Below, piece by piece: positions 9,216-18,641 of a stretch of DNA of 64,000 nt. The stretch comes from an uncultured Gammaproteobacteria bacterium. GTDB lineage: Bacteria; Pseudomonadota; Gammaproteobacteria; DRLM01. A program made the position numbers and the translations under genes. The notes under the pieces are model-generated. The model did not search any database. It saw only the letters and a program-made list of their open reading frames with translations, and was not told where the DNA came from. The stretch lies in assembly GCA_947259075.1 (NCBI GenBank), contig CAMYKQ010000020.1, forward strand, positions 1 to 64,000, written 5' to 3'. Position 1 is the first letter of the stretch; the number at the start of each line of letters is the position of its first letter.

Positions 9216-9931
9216 GCTGAATTCGACAAGCCGAAAAACCCGCCCATGATACGCCTTCCGAGCTTAGATCGACAAAAAATCAATTTAATTGAATGCCCTT
9301 CGCATCCTACACATTAAAACTAGCCCTCTAATACCCCCTAAATATCAGACCAGCAAATCACCGCCGGGCGAGGGACATATTTATAGCGTGACTAAAACCC
9401 TGAATTCACTTCCGGCTGCGTGCAACGCATTTTTAGATAAGCCACCACCCCGCGCGCCTGCTAGCGAAGACCTAGACCACGAAATAATTTAGCCAATGCA
9501 CGTTAAAAAAAACGGGGCGCCTCTTCGCACCGGCGCCGCCCGCAGCGCTTAAGCACCGGCTTTATGCACAGTTTTCCCGCTTAAACTCCACACCCCTCAC
9601 GCACACAACGGAATTATCGCCAAGCGGCGCTTAACCTGCTGATTGTATTTGTCTCCCATTATTTGCGGAAGCTTCACACAACACACCTAAGCCCTCGAAG
9701 CGGTAGGCTTTCCGGGATTTAACCGCATTTTCTCCACATACTTATCCACAGGCGCGGTGGATGAGTTGATAAAGATGAATGGCGGCGGCCTATTAAACAT
9801 TCGAAGCTAGATTCCATACTAAGTCACAGCGGCAACCTGGCGGATCAATCCATCGTGAAATGCCCGCCGCGCTGGCCACGATAAACCGGATAAAAATCAA
9901 AATGGGCGGATAAGGCGAGACGCGCCAGGAC
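9216..9931. other. Non-coding 716-bp region with DnaA-box-like 9-mers
   Basis: No convincing gene; the one open frame over 60 codons (9289-9492) has no family character. The segment is visibly richer in A+T than its neighbours at 9262-9330. It holds one perfect TTATCCACA (9742-9750), one TTATGCACA that fits the relaxed consensus (9562-9570) and a one-mismatch TTCTCCACA (9730-9738), all in the same orientation. A minus-strand intrinsic terminator sits at 9505-9537, about 395 bases past the end of the DUF2782 gene. It could be an origin-like or DnaA-binding region, or simply a long 3' untranslated region. Confidence 0.6.
9505..9537 (-). terminator. Intrinsic terminator, minus strand
   Basis: Read on the minus strand, GGCGCC (9537-9532) pairs with GGCGCC (9521-9516) across a 10-base loop, followed by CCG and eight T (9512-9505). 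It would end leftward transcripts coming from the LOG/DUF2782 operon, or a separate transcript starting inside 9538-9931, before they reach gspC. Confidence 0.6.
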
Positions 9932-10237
9932 TCAACGCCAGCGGAACAAGACCCATTGGGGCGTGACCACCTCGGAATCCAGGTCACGCTGGCGGGTTTC
10001 CAGGTTGCCATCACCATCGGTATCGACGAGATAATAGGCAGGCCCCTTGGCGGGCGTGACTTTAATCATGTAGAGCTGGTTGGCGATGCGGTATTCCTCG
10101 ATGGCCTCGCCGCCCCGCTGAATGATGGTCACCTCCGGCTCCATGCTCTCCCCTTCGGCCGCGCCCTCCGGCGCCGCCTGCGCCAGGGCCGCGAACACTC
10201 CGGCCACCAGCGTCACCCCAACCCCGCGCAATAACAT
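9932..10237 (-). CDS. DUF2782 family periplasmic protein
   Basis: 101 residues from the ATG at 10237; longer in-frame starts up to 10345 run into the preceding gene and lack a signal peptide. A short signal peptide (LLRGVGVTLVAGVFAALAQA) precedes a mature region with VTIIQRGGEAIEEYRIANQL, MIKVTPAKGPAYYLVD and the terminal VVTPQWVLFRW. I recognise this as the DUF2782 family, found beside polA in Pseudomonas and relatives; its function is unknown. It follows the LOG-family gene by 31 bases and is probably co-transcribed with it. Confidence 0.85.
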   Translation of the reverse strand: MLLRGVGVTLVAGVFAALAQAAPEGAAEGESMEPEVTIIQRGGEAIEEYRIANQLYMIKVTPAKGPAYYLVDTDGDGNLETRQRDLDSEVVTPQWVLFRWR

Positions 10238-10268
10238 AGTAATAACCGTCCTTATTATCGAATGTGGC

Positions 10269-11000
10269 TTACAAATCCAGCAGCATCTCTTGCTCTTCAG
10301 CGGAAGGCTCAAAGCCACGGCTCTCATAATGATTAAAGATAGCATCCACCACCTCTTCCGGCTTGTCCAATACCTGCATGAGATCCAGATCGGATTCGTC
10401 GATGGTCCCTTCGGCCACCAGCGTGGTTTTGAACCAAGTAATCAAGCCTTCCCAGAAAGGCTTGTGTACCAAAATAATGGGGATGCGGCGGGTCTTGCCG
10501 GTCTGCACCAGGGTAAGTATCTCCGCCAATTCGTCGAGCGTGCCGAAGCCGCCGGGCAACACCACATAGGCCGAGGCGTATTTGACGAACATCACCTTGC
10601 GTGAAAAGAAATGACGGAAGTGCAGGGAGATGTCCTGATATTCGTTGGTGCTCTGCTCCATGGGCAGCACGATATTCAGACCGATGCTGGGGGACTTACC
10701 AGCGAAACAGCCCTTGTTAGCCGCCTCCATCAGGCCAGGCCCGCCACCGCTGACCACGCTGAAACCCGCGTCCGACAAAGCGCGGGCGATGTCCTCGGTG
10801 AGTTTGTAATAGGGGTGATCCGGCGGCGTGCGCGCCGAGCCGAAGATGCTCACGGAGGGCTTGATCTGCGCCAGGCGCTCGAAGCCCTCGACGAACTCGG
10901 CCATGATCTGGAAGATCTTCCACGACTCGCGGCTCAACATCGAGTCGTTCATGGGCATCATACTGGGGTGATTTGCTCTGTGCTTTTCGTCCATAGTCAT
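10269..11000 (-). CDS. LOG-family (TIGR00730-like) nucleoside monophosphate phosphoribohydrolase-type protein
   Basis: 243 residues. Rossmann-like fold with the two LOG hallmarks: [12 protein letters not shown] (84-95) and PGGFGTLDE (149-157), the latter carrying the catalytic-type Glu. Relatives hydrolyse nucleoside 5'-monophosphates to base and ribose 5-phosphate (cytokinin-activating enzymes in plants; nucleotide salvage or housekeeping in bacteria). The substrate here cannot be told. It diverges from polA across a 100-bp gap and leads a two-gene unit with the DUF2782 gene. Confidence 0.88.
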   Translation of the reverse strand: MTMDEKHRANHPSMMPMNDSMLSRESWKIFQIMAEFVEGFERLAQIKPSVSIFGSARTPPDHPYYKLTEDIARALSDAGFSVVSGGGPGLMEAANKGCFAGKSPSIGLNIVLPMEQSTNEYQDISLHFRHFFSRKVMFVKYASAYVVLPGGFGTLDELAEILTLVQTGKTRRIPIILVHKPFWEGLITWFKTTLVAEGTIDESDLDLMQVLDKPEEVVDAIFNHYESRGFEPSAEEQEMLLDL

Positions 11001-11100
11001 CTCTTTAGTGATTCCCTGTTATTACTATCGGCGTGCCGGGGGAGGATTTTTAGTACAATCCCCTGGCTTATTATTCCGTTCAAATCCAGCCGCGGTGACT

Positions 11101-13818
11101 ATGACCCCAGAACACAGCAAACCGCTCGTCCTCGTCGATGGATCATCGTACCTCTATCGCGCCTTTTACGCGCTGCCGCCGCTGACTAATAGCCGGGGCG
11201 AACCCACCGGCGCGGTCTACGGCGTCCTCAACATGTTGCGCAAACTGATCGCGGACTACGAGCCGGAGTTGATGGCGGTGGTCTTCGACGCCAAGGGCAA
11301 GACCTTTCGCGACGAGCTGTTCGCACAGTATAAGGCACAGCGCCCGCCCATGCCGGACGATCTGCGCTCACAGATCGAGCCGCTGCACGCCGCGGTGCGC
11401 GCCAGCGGCCTGCCCTGCCTGGTGGTCGACGGCGTGGAGGCGGACGATGTCATCGGCACGCTCGCCGTGCAAGCCAGTGCGCAAGGCCTGCCCGTGCTGA
11501 TCTCCACTGGCGATAAAGACATGGCCCAGCTGGTGAACCAACACATCACCCTCATCAACACCATGTCCAACACCGTCATGGACCGCGAGGGGGTCATCAC
11601 CAAATTCGGCATCCCCCCCGAGCGCATCGTCGACTACCTCGCCCTCATCGGCGACAGCTCGGACAATATCCCCGGCATCCCTCAAGTGGGGCCGAAGACC
11701 GCGGTGAAATGGCTCGGCCAATACGGCGATCTCGATGCGATCGTCGCCCACGCCGGCGAATTCAGCGGCCGCGCCGGGGACAATCTGCGCGCCCATCTGG
11801 AGCAACTGCCCCTCGCCCGCCAGCTCGCCACCATTCACTGCGACGTGCCGCTGGACCTCGGCCCCACCGATCTCCAGCGCCAAGCGCCGGACAGCGACGC
11901 CTTGATCGAGCTCTATCAGCGTCTGGAATTCAAAACCTGGCTCAAGCAATTGCAGGACAGCAGCGCCGGGGACGAAGCGCCCGCGCCGAAGCAACCGCCC
12001 GCCGCCAAATCGGCCGGCTACGACACTATTCTCACCGAGGCCGCGCTGGACGCCTGGCTGCAGCGGCTGCGCGAGGCCGATCTGTTCGCCTTCGACACCG
12101 AGACCACCAGCCTCGATTACATGCAGGCGGAGATCGTCGGTGTCTCCTTCGCCATCCGGCCCGGCGCGGCCGCCTATCTACCCCTCGCCCACGACTACCC
12201 CGGCGCGCCGGACCAGCTCCCGCGCGACGCAACCCTGGCCCGGCTCAAGCCCCTGCTCGAAGATCCGGCGCGCGCCAAAGTCGGCCACAATCTCAAATAC
12301 GATATGAGCGTGCTCGCCAATCACGGCATCACCCTCAGGGGCATCCGCTACGACACCATGCTGGAATCCTACGTCCACAACAGCACCGCCAGCCGCCACG
12401 ACATGGATTCCCTCGCCGCCAAATACCTCGACTATCACACCACCCACTTCGAGGACATCGCCGGCAAGGGCGCGAAGCAGCTCACCTTCAATCAGATCGC
12501 CCTCGAAGAGGCCGCGCCCTACGCCGCCGAAGACGCCGACATCACCCTGCGCCTGCACCAGACCCTGTGGCCCGCGCTCGAAAAAGACCCGGTGACCCGC
12601 GCCCTCTTCGAGGAAATCGAGATGCCGCTGGTACCCATCCTGTCGCGCATGGAGCGTGGTGGCGTGCTGGTAGACGTGGCCATGCTCCACCAGCAGAGCC
12701 ACGAACTCGCCAAGACCATGGCCGGGCTGGAGGCACGCGCCCATGAGCTGGCCGCACAGCCCTTTAATCTCAGTTCACCGAAACAGATACAAGAAATCCT
12801 CTACGGCAAACTGCAACTGCCGGTGTCGTTCAAAACCCCCACCGGCCAGCCCTCCACCGGCGAAGAGGCGCTGCAGGAATTGGCGGACCAGCACCCGCTG
12901 GCCCGGCTCATCTTGGATTACCGCGGCTTGAGCAAGCTCAAATCCACCTACACCGACCGCTTGCCGGAACAGATCAGCCCGCGCACGGGCCGGGTCCACA
13001 CCTCGTATCACCAAGCCGTGGCGGCCACCGGGCGCCTGTCCTCCAGCGACCCCAATCTGCAGAACATTCCCATCCGCAGCGCCGAGGGCCGGCGCATCCG
13101 TCAGGCCTTCATCGCGCCGCCGGGCTGCGTGCTCATCGCCGCCGACTACTCGCAAATCGAACTGCGCATCATGGCCCACCTCTCCGGCGACGAGCGCTTG
13201 CTCGCCGCCTTCAGCGCCGGCACCGACATCCACACCGCCACCGCGGCGGAGATCTTCGGCGTCGAGCCGGCCGCCGTCAGCAGTGAACAACGCCGCAATG
13301 CCAAGGCCATCAACTTCGGTTTGATTTACGGCATGTCCGCCTTCGGCCTCGCCCGCCAGCTGGGCATCGCCCGCGACGCCGCCCAGACGTACATCGACCT
13401 CTACTTCACCCGCTACCCCGGCGCCAAGCTGTTCATGGACCGCATGCGCGAGCACGCCCGCGAGCACGGCTATGTGGAGACCGTCTTCGGCCGGCGGCTG
13501 TATTTACCCGATATTAATGCCAGGCAAGCCCAGCGCCGCCAGTACGCGGAGCGCGCCGCCATCAACGCCCCGATGCAAGGCACCGCCGCCGACATCATCA
13601 AACGGGCCATGATCCGCACCGATGCCTGGCTAGAAAAAAGCCAGATGGCGGCTAAAATGATTATGCAAGTACATGATGAGCTGGTCTTCGAAGTGGCGCG
13701 GGACGCGGTGGACGCCGTTAGCGAGGGGGTCCGCGAGTGCATGATGGGCGCTGCATCTCTCGCCGTGCCGCTGGTAGTGGATCTGGGGGTGGGCCTAAAT
13801 TGGCAAGAGGCTCACTGA
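11101..13818 (+). CDS. polA: DNA polymerase I
   Basis: 905 residues from the ATG at 11101 ([20 protein letters not shown]); an upstream in-frame start at 11008 adds residues not seen in the family. Three domains: 5' nuclease (about 1-300, with [10 protein letters not shown] and [18 protein letters not shown]), active-looking 3'-5' exonuclease (Asp332 and Glu334 in DTETTSLD, then [11 protein letters not shown] and [10 protein letters not shown]), and family A polymerase (motif A DYSQIELR at Asp682, O-helix [15 protein letters not shown], motif C HDE at 858-860). It fills gaps in Okazaki-fragment processing and excision repair. All catalytic residues appear intact. Confidence 0.98.
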   Translation: MTPEHSKPLVLVDGSSYLYRAFYALPPLTNSRGEPTGAVYGVLNMLRKLIADYEPELMAVVFDAKGKTFRDELFAQYKAQRPPMPDDLRSQIEPLHAAVRASGLPCLVVDGVEADDVIGTLAVQASAQGLPVLISTGDKDMAQLVNQHITLINTMSNTVMDREGVITKFGIPPERIVDYLALIGDSSDNIPGIPQVGPKTAVKWLGQYGDLDAIVAHAGEFSGRAGDNLRAHLEQLPLARQLATIHCDVPLDLGPTDLQRQAPDSDALIELYQRLEFKTWLKQLQDSSAGDEAPAPKQPPAAKSAGYDTILTEAALDAWLQRLREADLFAFDTETTSLDYMQAEIVGVSFAIRPGAAAYLPLAHDYPGAPDQLPRDATLARLKPLLEDPARAKVGHNLKYDMSVLANHGITLRGIRYDTMLESYVHNSTASRHDMDSLAAKYLDYHTTHFEDIAGKGAKQLTFNQIALEEAAPYAAEDADITLRLHQTLWPALEKDPVTRALFEEIEMPLVPILSRMERGGVLVDVAMLHQQSHELAKTMAGLEARAHELAAQPFNLSSPKQIQEILYGKLQLPVSFKTPTGQPSTGEEALQELADQHPLARLILDYRGLSKLKSTYTDRLPEQISPRTGRVHTSYHQAVAATGRLSSSDPNLQNIPIRSAEGRRIRQAFIAPPGCVLIAADYSQIELRIMAHLSGDERLLAAFSAGTDIHTATAAEIFGVEPAAVSSEQRRNAKAINFGLIYGMSAFGLARQLGIARDAAQTYIDLYFTRYPGAKLFMDRMREHAREHGYVETVFGRRLYLPDINARQAQRRQYAERAAINAPMQGTAADIIKRAMIRTDAWLEKSQMAAKMIMQVHDELVFEVARDAVDAVSEGVRECMMGAASLAVPLVVDLGVGLNWQEAH

Positions 13819-13872
13819 CTTCGGTTTTTTTATTTTTTCAAATTTTCTTCTAAAAAAGCGAACACCCGGCAT

Positions 13873-13899
13873 GAACTTTTTTTCGCCGTAACGCTCTCA
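13873..13899 (+). promoter_or_regulatory. Sigma-E/AlgU-type promoter for the small RNA
   Basis: GAACTT at 13873-13878, a 16-base spacer, then TCTCA at 13895-13899. This fits the extracytoplasmic sigma-E/AlgU pattern (GAACTT, 16-17 bases, TCTGA or TCnnA). A start 6-8 bases downstream falls exactly at the first base of the 8-bp stem at 13906. No equally good sigma-70 promoter is apparent in the polA-engB gap, which is otherwise T-rich. Confidence 0.65.
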
Positions 13900-13905
13900 G
13901 TGTGT

Positions 13906-14043
13906 GAGTACGGTTTCTAGGTTTCTGGTCCGTACTCTAACCGCTCGCCTCCCTGAGCGGGAAACCCCTCTAACCTGGCTTCCCCAAGCTAGGTATCTTC
14001 GGCCCCGGTCCCTCCTCCCTCTTCTAGACCGGGGCTTTTTTTT
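13906..14043 (+). ncRNA. Putative trans-acting small RNA in the polA-engB gap (Spot 42 / ErsA position)
   Basis: About 138 nt with four successive hairpins. Stem 1 GAGTACGG/CCGTACTC (13906-13913 / 13930-13937). Stem 2 CCGCTC/GAGCGG (13941-13946 / 13955-13960), loop GCCTCCCT. Stem 3 ACCTGGCTT/AAGCTAGGT (13973-13981 / 13986-13994, one G-U), loop CCCC. Stem 4 is the terminator. The last three loops are C/U-rich and two contain CCTCC, complementary to Shine-Dalgarno sequences. Position matches enterobacterial Spot 42 and Pseudomonas ErsA, both between polA and engB; ErsA is sigma-22 (AlgU) dependent, which agrees with the promoter here. The 3' end overlaps the engB 3' end in antisense. Confidence 0.78.
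14002..14043 (+). terminator. Intrinsic terminator of the small RNA
   Basis: Nine-base perfect stem GCCCCGGTC (14002-14010) / GACCGGGGC (14027-14035) with a 16-base pyrimidine-rich loop, followed by eight T (14036-14043), a suitable Hfq-binding tail. The loop contains the engB stop codon on the opposite strand. The opposite strand has no T-run, so it should act only rightward. Confidence 0.85.
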
Positions 14044-14692
14044 GCTCTATTTCCATCCAATCCATAAGGATATCTTGCACCTCTTCCGCACCCGTGCGTT
14101 TAAGGGCGGAAAATAGCTGCACGCTGACGGCGCTCAGACCGCCGAAATTCTGTGTCAGGGTGGCGCGCACCTTGTGCAAGGTGGCGCTGGCCGCACCCCG
14201 GCTCAACTTGTCAGCCTTGGTGAGCAGAATGTGCGCGGGTACCGCGCTGCGTATGCACCAGTCGAGCATATGCGCGTCGTATTCGGTGAGCGGGTGCCGG
14301 CAATCCATCACCAGCACCACCCCGCGCAGCGACTGGCGGCCGCCGAGATAGGCGCCCATCAAACGCTGCCAAGCCTCTTTCATCGGCGCGGGCACTTTCG
14401 CGTAACCATAGCCCGGCAAGTCCACCAAGCGGCGCTGCCCATCCACTTCGAAAAAATTGATTTCGCGAGTGCGGCCCGGTGTTTTGCTGATGCGGGCCAA
14501 ACCGCGCAGACCGGCGATGACGTTGAGCGCGCTGGACTTACCCGCGTTGGAACGGCCGGCCACCGCCACCTCCCAGCCTTCATCGGCGGGAAATTGGGCG
14601 GGGCGGGCGGCGCCTAAGATAAACGTGGTGCAGCGAAACGGTGAAACCTCGCGCCGCGGCGCGGCGCGAGGCGCCGCTTTTTTCTGTGTCAT
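14024..14692 (-). CDS. engB: Ribosome-biogenesis GTPase EngB (YsxC/YihA)
   Basis: 222 residues. TrmE-Era-EngA-EngB-type GTPase with G1 GRSNAGKSS (46-54), G2 region [13 protein letters not shown]3 [11 protein letters not shown]4 TKADKL. EngB is needed for late assembly of the large ribosomal subunit. Convergent with polA across the small-RNA gene, as in many gammaproteobacteria. Its ATG overlaps the stop of the upstream cyclic-nucleotide-binding-domain gene (TAATG), so the two are probably co-translated. Confidence 0.96.
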   Translation of the reverse strand: MTQKKAAPRAAPRREVSPFRCTTFILGAARPAQFPADEGWEVAVAGRSNAGKSSALNVIAGLRGLARISKTPGRTREINFFEVDGQRRLVDLPGYGYAKVPAPMKEAWQRLMGAYLGGRQSLRGVVLVMDCRHPLTEYDAHMLDWCIRSAVPAHILLTKADKLSRGAASATLHKVRATLTQNFGGLSAVSVQLFSALKRTGAEEVQDILMDWMEIEQKKAPV

Positions 14693-15183
14693 TATTTTTT
14701 ACCGGCCCCATAAATATAGCGGGCCAGGGTGGCCTCATCCTCGCTGACCCGGCGCACCAGGCGATCGAGGCTGATGATGGCGTGCTCCAAGAGATTGACC
14801 GCGATATAAGGGTGTTCAACCCGCAGGCGCTTGTACATGGGCCGCGACAGCCTCATCAATTGCGTATCGGCGCTGAGCGAACGCATGCGCAAAGAGCGCG
14901 GATGACGGTCGAAAAACGACATCTCGCCCATCAGATCACCTTCTTTCATCCGCCCCACTTCGACCTCGCGCCCGCCCTCGTCGTGCAGCAAGGACGCCTC
15001 GCCTTTGATGACGAAATACAAGGCCTCACCCACCTCGCCGATCTCCGCGATCACCTCATTTTTTTTATATGATGCCAGCTCGGTGTAATCCAAAAGGGTC
15101 TCCACCTCTTTGACGGTGAGCGATTCACACAAATATTGCTGATTGAGAAACTGGGTGAGTTTGGCGCGTTTGTTGTCTGCCAT
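14692..15183 (-). CDS. Stand-alone cyclic-nucleotide-binding-domain protein
   Basis: 163 residues covering a CRP-type beta-roll: [20 protein letters not shown] (about 44-63) and the phosphate-binding-cassette-like [21 protein letters not shown] (about 82-102). A C-terminal helix follows ([20 protein letters not shown]), but there is no helix-turn-helix, kinase or other output domain, so it is not a CRP/FNR regulator. The cassette has Glu and Arg near the positions that hold ribose and phosphate in cAMP binders, but ligand choice cannot be read. It overlaps engB and diverges from dsbA. Function unknown. Confidence 0.8.
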   Translation of the reverse strand: MADNKRAKLTQFLNQQYLCESLTVKEVETLLDYTELASYKKNEVIAEIGEVGEALYFVIKGEASLLHDEGGREVEVGRMKEGDLMGEMSFFDRHPRSLRMRSLSADTQLMRLSRPMYKRLRVEHPYIAVNLLEHAIISLDRLVRRVSEDEATLARYIYGAGKK

Positions 15184-15431
15184 GCTTGATGCTCCAATGG
15201 ATAAAGGGGCCTGTCTCCGCCAGGCGCGTTAGAGTATTGCGCTCCCCCCTGGACTTGCATAGGCTTAGGGGCCGGATTGAGGACGGTTGAGCGTGTGTGC
15301 CGCGATCCTGATGCGAGGCATTATCGAGGCTGCGCCGTGGATCAGCAAGCCGTTTGCGCGGCGCGCGAACCAAGCAGGCTCAACACGGTCCACAAAGACG
15401 CCCTTTCTTGAACAATAAAACAGGTGACGCA

Positions 15432-16052
15432 ATGCTTAAACCCCTCCTACGCTGGCTGCTGCCCTTACTGCTGATCCCCGCCCTCACCCACGCGGCTGAC
15501 TTTGAAGAAGGACGCAATTATTCCCGCATCGTCCCCGCCCAGCCCACCGAGAGCCAGGGCAAAATCGAAGTGGTGGAGCTGTTTTGGTACGGCTGCCCTC
15601 ATTGCTACCGTTTCCAGCCCTATTTGGAGCGCTGGGTGAAACAGCTCCCGGCCGACGTCGAATACCGCCGCATGCCCGCGATTCTGGCGGATCATTGGAC
15701 CATCCATGCCAACGCCTATTACGCCGCCGAAGCCCTGGGCGTACTCGACAAAATCCACAAGCCGCTGTTCGACGCCATGCACGCGCAAAAACGCCGGCTG
15801 GACACGGAAGAGCGTTTAATGGAGTTTTTTGCCGAACATGGCGTCAGCAACGACGACTTCAAGAAGACCTTCCACTCCTTCTCCGTGGAAGCCAAGGTGC
15901 GCCGCGCCAAAGAAATGAGCCGCCGCTATGAAACCAAGGCCACGCCCTCGGTGGCCATCAACGGCAGATATATCCTCGACAGCGGGCAAGCCGATGGCAA
16001 CTACAACACCATGCTCAAGGTCATGGACTCACTCATCGACAAGGAACGCTAG
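15432..16052 (+). CDS. dsbA: Thiol:disulfide interchange protein DsbA
   Basis: 206 residues from the ATG at 15432 (an in-frame start at 15354 would precede the signal peptide with unrelated residues). Signal peptide LLRWLLPLLLIPALTHA, thioredoxin fold with an active site Cys55-Pro-His-Cys58 identical to E. coli DsbA, inserted helical domain, and cis-Pro loop ATPSV near residue 175. Periplasmic oxidant that forms disulfides in exported proteins, relevant here to the many secreted products. In Pseudomonas dsbA also lies close to polA and engB. Confidence 0.96.
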   Translation: MLKPLLRWLLPLLLIPALTHAADFEEGRNYSRIVPAQPTESQGKIEVVELFWYGCPHCYRFQPYLERWVKQLPADVEYRRMPAILADHWTIHANAYYAAEALGVLDKIHKPLFDAMHAQKRRLDTEERLMEFFAEHGVSNDDFKKTFHSFSVEAKVRRAKEMSRRYETKATPSVAINGRYILDSGQADGNYNTMLKVMDSLIDKER

Positions 16053-16144
16053 GCTTGATGCCCGGCCGCGATAATACCACCCTATAATAAACACCCGTCA
16101 CGCGAGCGCCGGACTCGCGTGGCCTCAGCCCGCGCAGATAAACC

Positions 16145-17776
16145 ATGAAGACCGCCGAACTGTTCGTCAAATGCCTTGAAAACGAGGGCGTGGAATACAT
16201 CTTCGGCATCCCCGGCGAAGAGAATCTCGCCCTGATGGATGCGCTGCTCGATTCACCCATACAATTCATCACCACCCGCCACGAGCAAGGCGCGGCCTTC
16301 ATGGCCGATGTCTACGGCCGGCTCAGCGCCCGCGCCGGCGTGTGCCTCTCCACCCTCGGCCCCGGCGCCACTAATTTGCTCACCGGCGTCGCCGACGCCA
16401 ATATGGACCACGCGCCGCTGGTGGCCATCGCCGGACAGGCCGACACCAGCCGCTTGCACAAAGAATCGCATCAAGTACTCGACCTGCAAAACATCTTCGC
16501 GCCGGTCACTAAATATTCCACGCGCCTGCTCACACCCAACACCGTGACCGAAGTCGTGCGCAAGGCCTTTAAGCTGGCGCAGACGGAAAAGAGCGGCGCC
16601 TGCTTCATCGAGTTTCCCGAAAACCTCGCAACCATGGAGATCGAGGCCGAGCCGCTTGCGGCGCGGCGGCACACAGCGCCCGAACCGGCCACCAGCCAGG
16701 TGGAGGCCGCGGCCCAGCTCATCTCCAGCGCGCGCCATCCCATCATTCTCGCGGGCAACGGCGTCATCCGCGCCCACGCCGCGCGGCAGCTGGCCGACTT
16801 CGCGGCCCAGCTGCACATCCCGGTGGCCAATACCTTCATGGCCAAGGGCGTGGTGCCCTTCAAACACCCCACTGCCCTCGGCAGCGTGGGCTTGCAGTCA
16901 CGGGATTATGTCAACACCGGCTTCAACCGCGCCGACGTCATCATCTGCGTCGGCTACGACCTGGTGGAATACCACCCGCACCTGTGGCACCCCACCCGCG
17001 ACCGCAAGATCATCCACATCGACGCCACCCCCGCCGAGGTGGACGCGTATTACAGCGCGGCGGTGGACGTGGTGGGCGATGTCCGCCTCAGCCTCAGCCG
17101 TATCGCCGCCCTGGCCACGCCGCAGCAGGGCCACACCCTGCGGCCGCTGCGCGAGGCGCTGATCGAGGACATGAACCAGCATCGCGACGACAACGCCTTT
17201 CCGCTCAAACCGCAGAAGGTCATTTGGGACTTGCGCACCGCCCTGGCCCTGGACGATATCGTGATCTGCGACGTCGGCGCCCACAAGATGTGGATGGCGC
17301 GCATGTTCCGCTGCGAACAGCCCAACACCTGCATCATCTCCAACGGTTTCGCCAGCATGGGCATCGCCGTGCCCGGCGCCATTGGCGCGCGGCTGGCCTG
17401 CCCCGGGCAGCGGGTAGTGGCGGTGACGGGCGACGCCGGCTTCATGATGAATTCACAGGAGATCGAAACCGCGGTGCGGCTGAAGATCCCCATGGTGATC
17501 TTGATTTGGAACGACGGCGGCTACGGCCTGATCGAATGGAAACAAATGGCGACCTACGGCCGCCCGGCCTACGTCCATTTCAACAACCCCGATTTCGTGA
17601 AATATGCCGAATCCTTCGGGGCGAAGGGCTACCGGATTACCCAGGCGGCGGACTTGATGCCCGCGCTGGAAAAAGCCCTGGCGGACGACGGGGTAAATAT
17701 TATCGACTGTCCGGTCGACTATAGTGAAAACCTCAAACTGACAGCCAAGCTCGGTGAGACTATATTCCAATTATGA
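16145..17776 (+). CDS. Acetolactate synthase large-subunit-like ThDP enzyme
   Basis: 543 residues, three-domain thiamine-diphosphate enzyme: pyrimidine-binding domain with catalytic Glu47 in TTRHEQGAAFMADVYG, central domain (about 190-320) and PP domain with GDAGFMMNSQEIETAV and the metal/ThDP-binding IWNDGGYGLIEW. HKESHQVLDLQNIFAPVTKYS resembles catabolic acetolactate synthases (AlsS) more than IlvB/IlvI, and no regulatory small subunit follows. Likely reaction: two pyruvate to 2-acetolactate and CO2, but other ThDP decarboxylases or carboligases are possible. A TATAAT-like box lies at 16083-16088 without a clear -35. The stop overlaps the next ATG by four bases. Confidence 0.85.
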   Translation: MKTAELFVKCLENEGVEYIFGIPGEENLALMDALLDSPIQFITTRHEQGAAFMADVYGRLSARAGVCLSTLGPGATNLLTGVADANMDHAPLVAIAGQADTSRLHKESHQVLDLQNIFAPVTKYSTRLLTPNTVTEVVRKAFKLAQTEKSGACFIEFPENLATMEIEAEPLAARRHTAPEPATSQVEAAAQLISSARHPIILAGNGVIRAHAARQLADFAAQLHIPVANTFMAKGVVPFKHPTALGSVGLQSRDYVNTGFNRADVIICVGYDLVEYHPHLWHPTRDRKIIHIDATPAEVDAYYSAAVDVVGDVRLSLSRIAALATPQQGHTLRPLREALIEDMNQHRDDNAFPLKPQKVIWDLRTALALDDIVICDVGAHKMWMARMFRCEQPNTCIISNGFASMGIAVPGAIGARLACPGQRVVAVTGDAGFMMNSQEIETAVRLKIPMVILIWNDGGYGLIEWKQMATYGRPAYVHFNNPDFVKYAESFGAKGYRITQAADLMPALEKALADDGVNIIDCPVDYSENLKLTAKLGETIFQL

Positions 17777-18600
17777 ACGCCTCCAACGCCGTCTTACTCG
17801 ATGACAGCACGCCCCCCGGCGAAACCCCCGGCCACGCCAAATCGCGGCTGCGGCTGCTCACCTACAATATTCAAGCGGCGGTGGCCTCCACCCGGCCGCA
17901 TCACTACTTCACCCGCAGCTGGAAACATGTGCTGCCCCACCCCTCCAGCTTCGACAATCTGGACCGCATCGCGCGCCTGGCCTCGCATTACGACGTGGTG
18001 GCCATTCAAGAGGCCGACGCCGGCAGCCTGCGCAGCTATTTCATCAACCAAGTGGAATACCTCGCGCGCCGCGGCCACTTCCCGTTCTGGTGTCACCAAA
18101 CCAATCGCGACCTCGGTAAATTCGCGCAACACAGCAACGGGCTGTTGAGCCGCATCCGCCCCAGCATGATCGAACAGCACAAACTGCCGGGCCTCATCCC
18201 CGGCCGCGGCGCCATGGCGGTGCGCTTCGGTCACAGCACGACCCCGCTCATGCTGATCTTGGTGCACCTCGCCCTGGGCCGGCGCACCCGTGAGCGCCAA
18301 CTCGGTTTTTTGAGCGAATTGATCAGCGATTACGAACACGCGGTGGTGATGGGCGATTTCAACTGCGCCGCGCAAAGCCGCGAGATGGACCGGCTGATGA
18401 CCACATCCAATCTCTGCGAACCGGCTCAGACCCTGCACAGCTTCCCCAGCTGGCGGCCGATACGCAACATCGACCACATCCTCACCACACCTTCACTGCG
18501 GGTGGCCAATCTGCAGGTGCTCAATCATGCCATCTCCGACCACCTGCCCATCGCGGTGGAAATCGAACTGCCGGACGCGGTGGAGCTGCTGGCCAACTGA
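17773..18600 (+). CDS. Endonuclease/exonuclease/phosphatase-fold protein
   Basis: 275 residues. DNase I-like fold markers in order: LRLLTYNIQ (about 27-35), VVAIQEADAG (about 75-84, Glu metal ligand), LILVHLALG, VVMGDFNCAA (about 193-202) and ISDHLPIAVEIE near the C-terminus (catalytic Asp-His). All core residues are present. No signal peptide, so probably cytoplasmic. Family members cleave nucleic acid, inositol phosphate or sphingomyelin phosphodiesters; the substrate is unknown. Pseudomonas carries a similar gene near dsbA. Translationally coupled to the preceding synthase (ATGA overlap), an odd pairing with no obvious metabolic link. Confidence 0.85.
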   Translation: MNASNAVLLDDSTPPGETPGHAKSRLRLLTYNIQAAVASTRPHHYFTRSWKHVLPHPSSFDNLDRIARLASHYDVVAIQEADAGSLRSYFINQVEYLARRGHFPFWCHQTNRDLGKFAQHSNGLLSRIRPSMIEQHKLPGLIPGRGAMAVRFGHSTTPLMLILVHLALGRRTRERQLGFLSELISDYEHAVVMGDFNCAAQSREMDRLMTTSNLCEPAQTLHSFPSWRPIRNIDHILTTPSLRVANLQVLNHAISDHLPIAVEIELPDAVELLAN

Positions 18601-18641
18601 GCTTCAGCGGACGGCGCGCCGCTCATCACTCCGCGGCGCGG

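Noticed and set aside
9289-9492. 67-codon open frame in the region upstream of gspC
   Set aside because: No ribosome-binding site, no recognisable sequence pattern, and an odd composition compared with true genes here.
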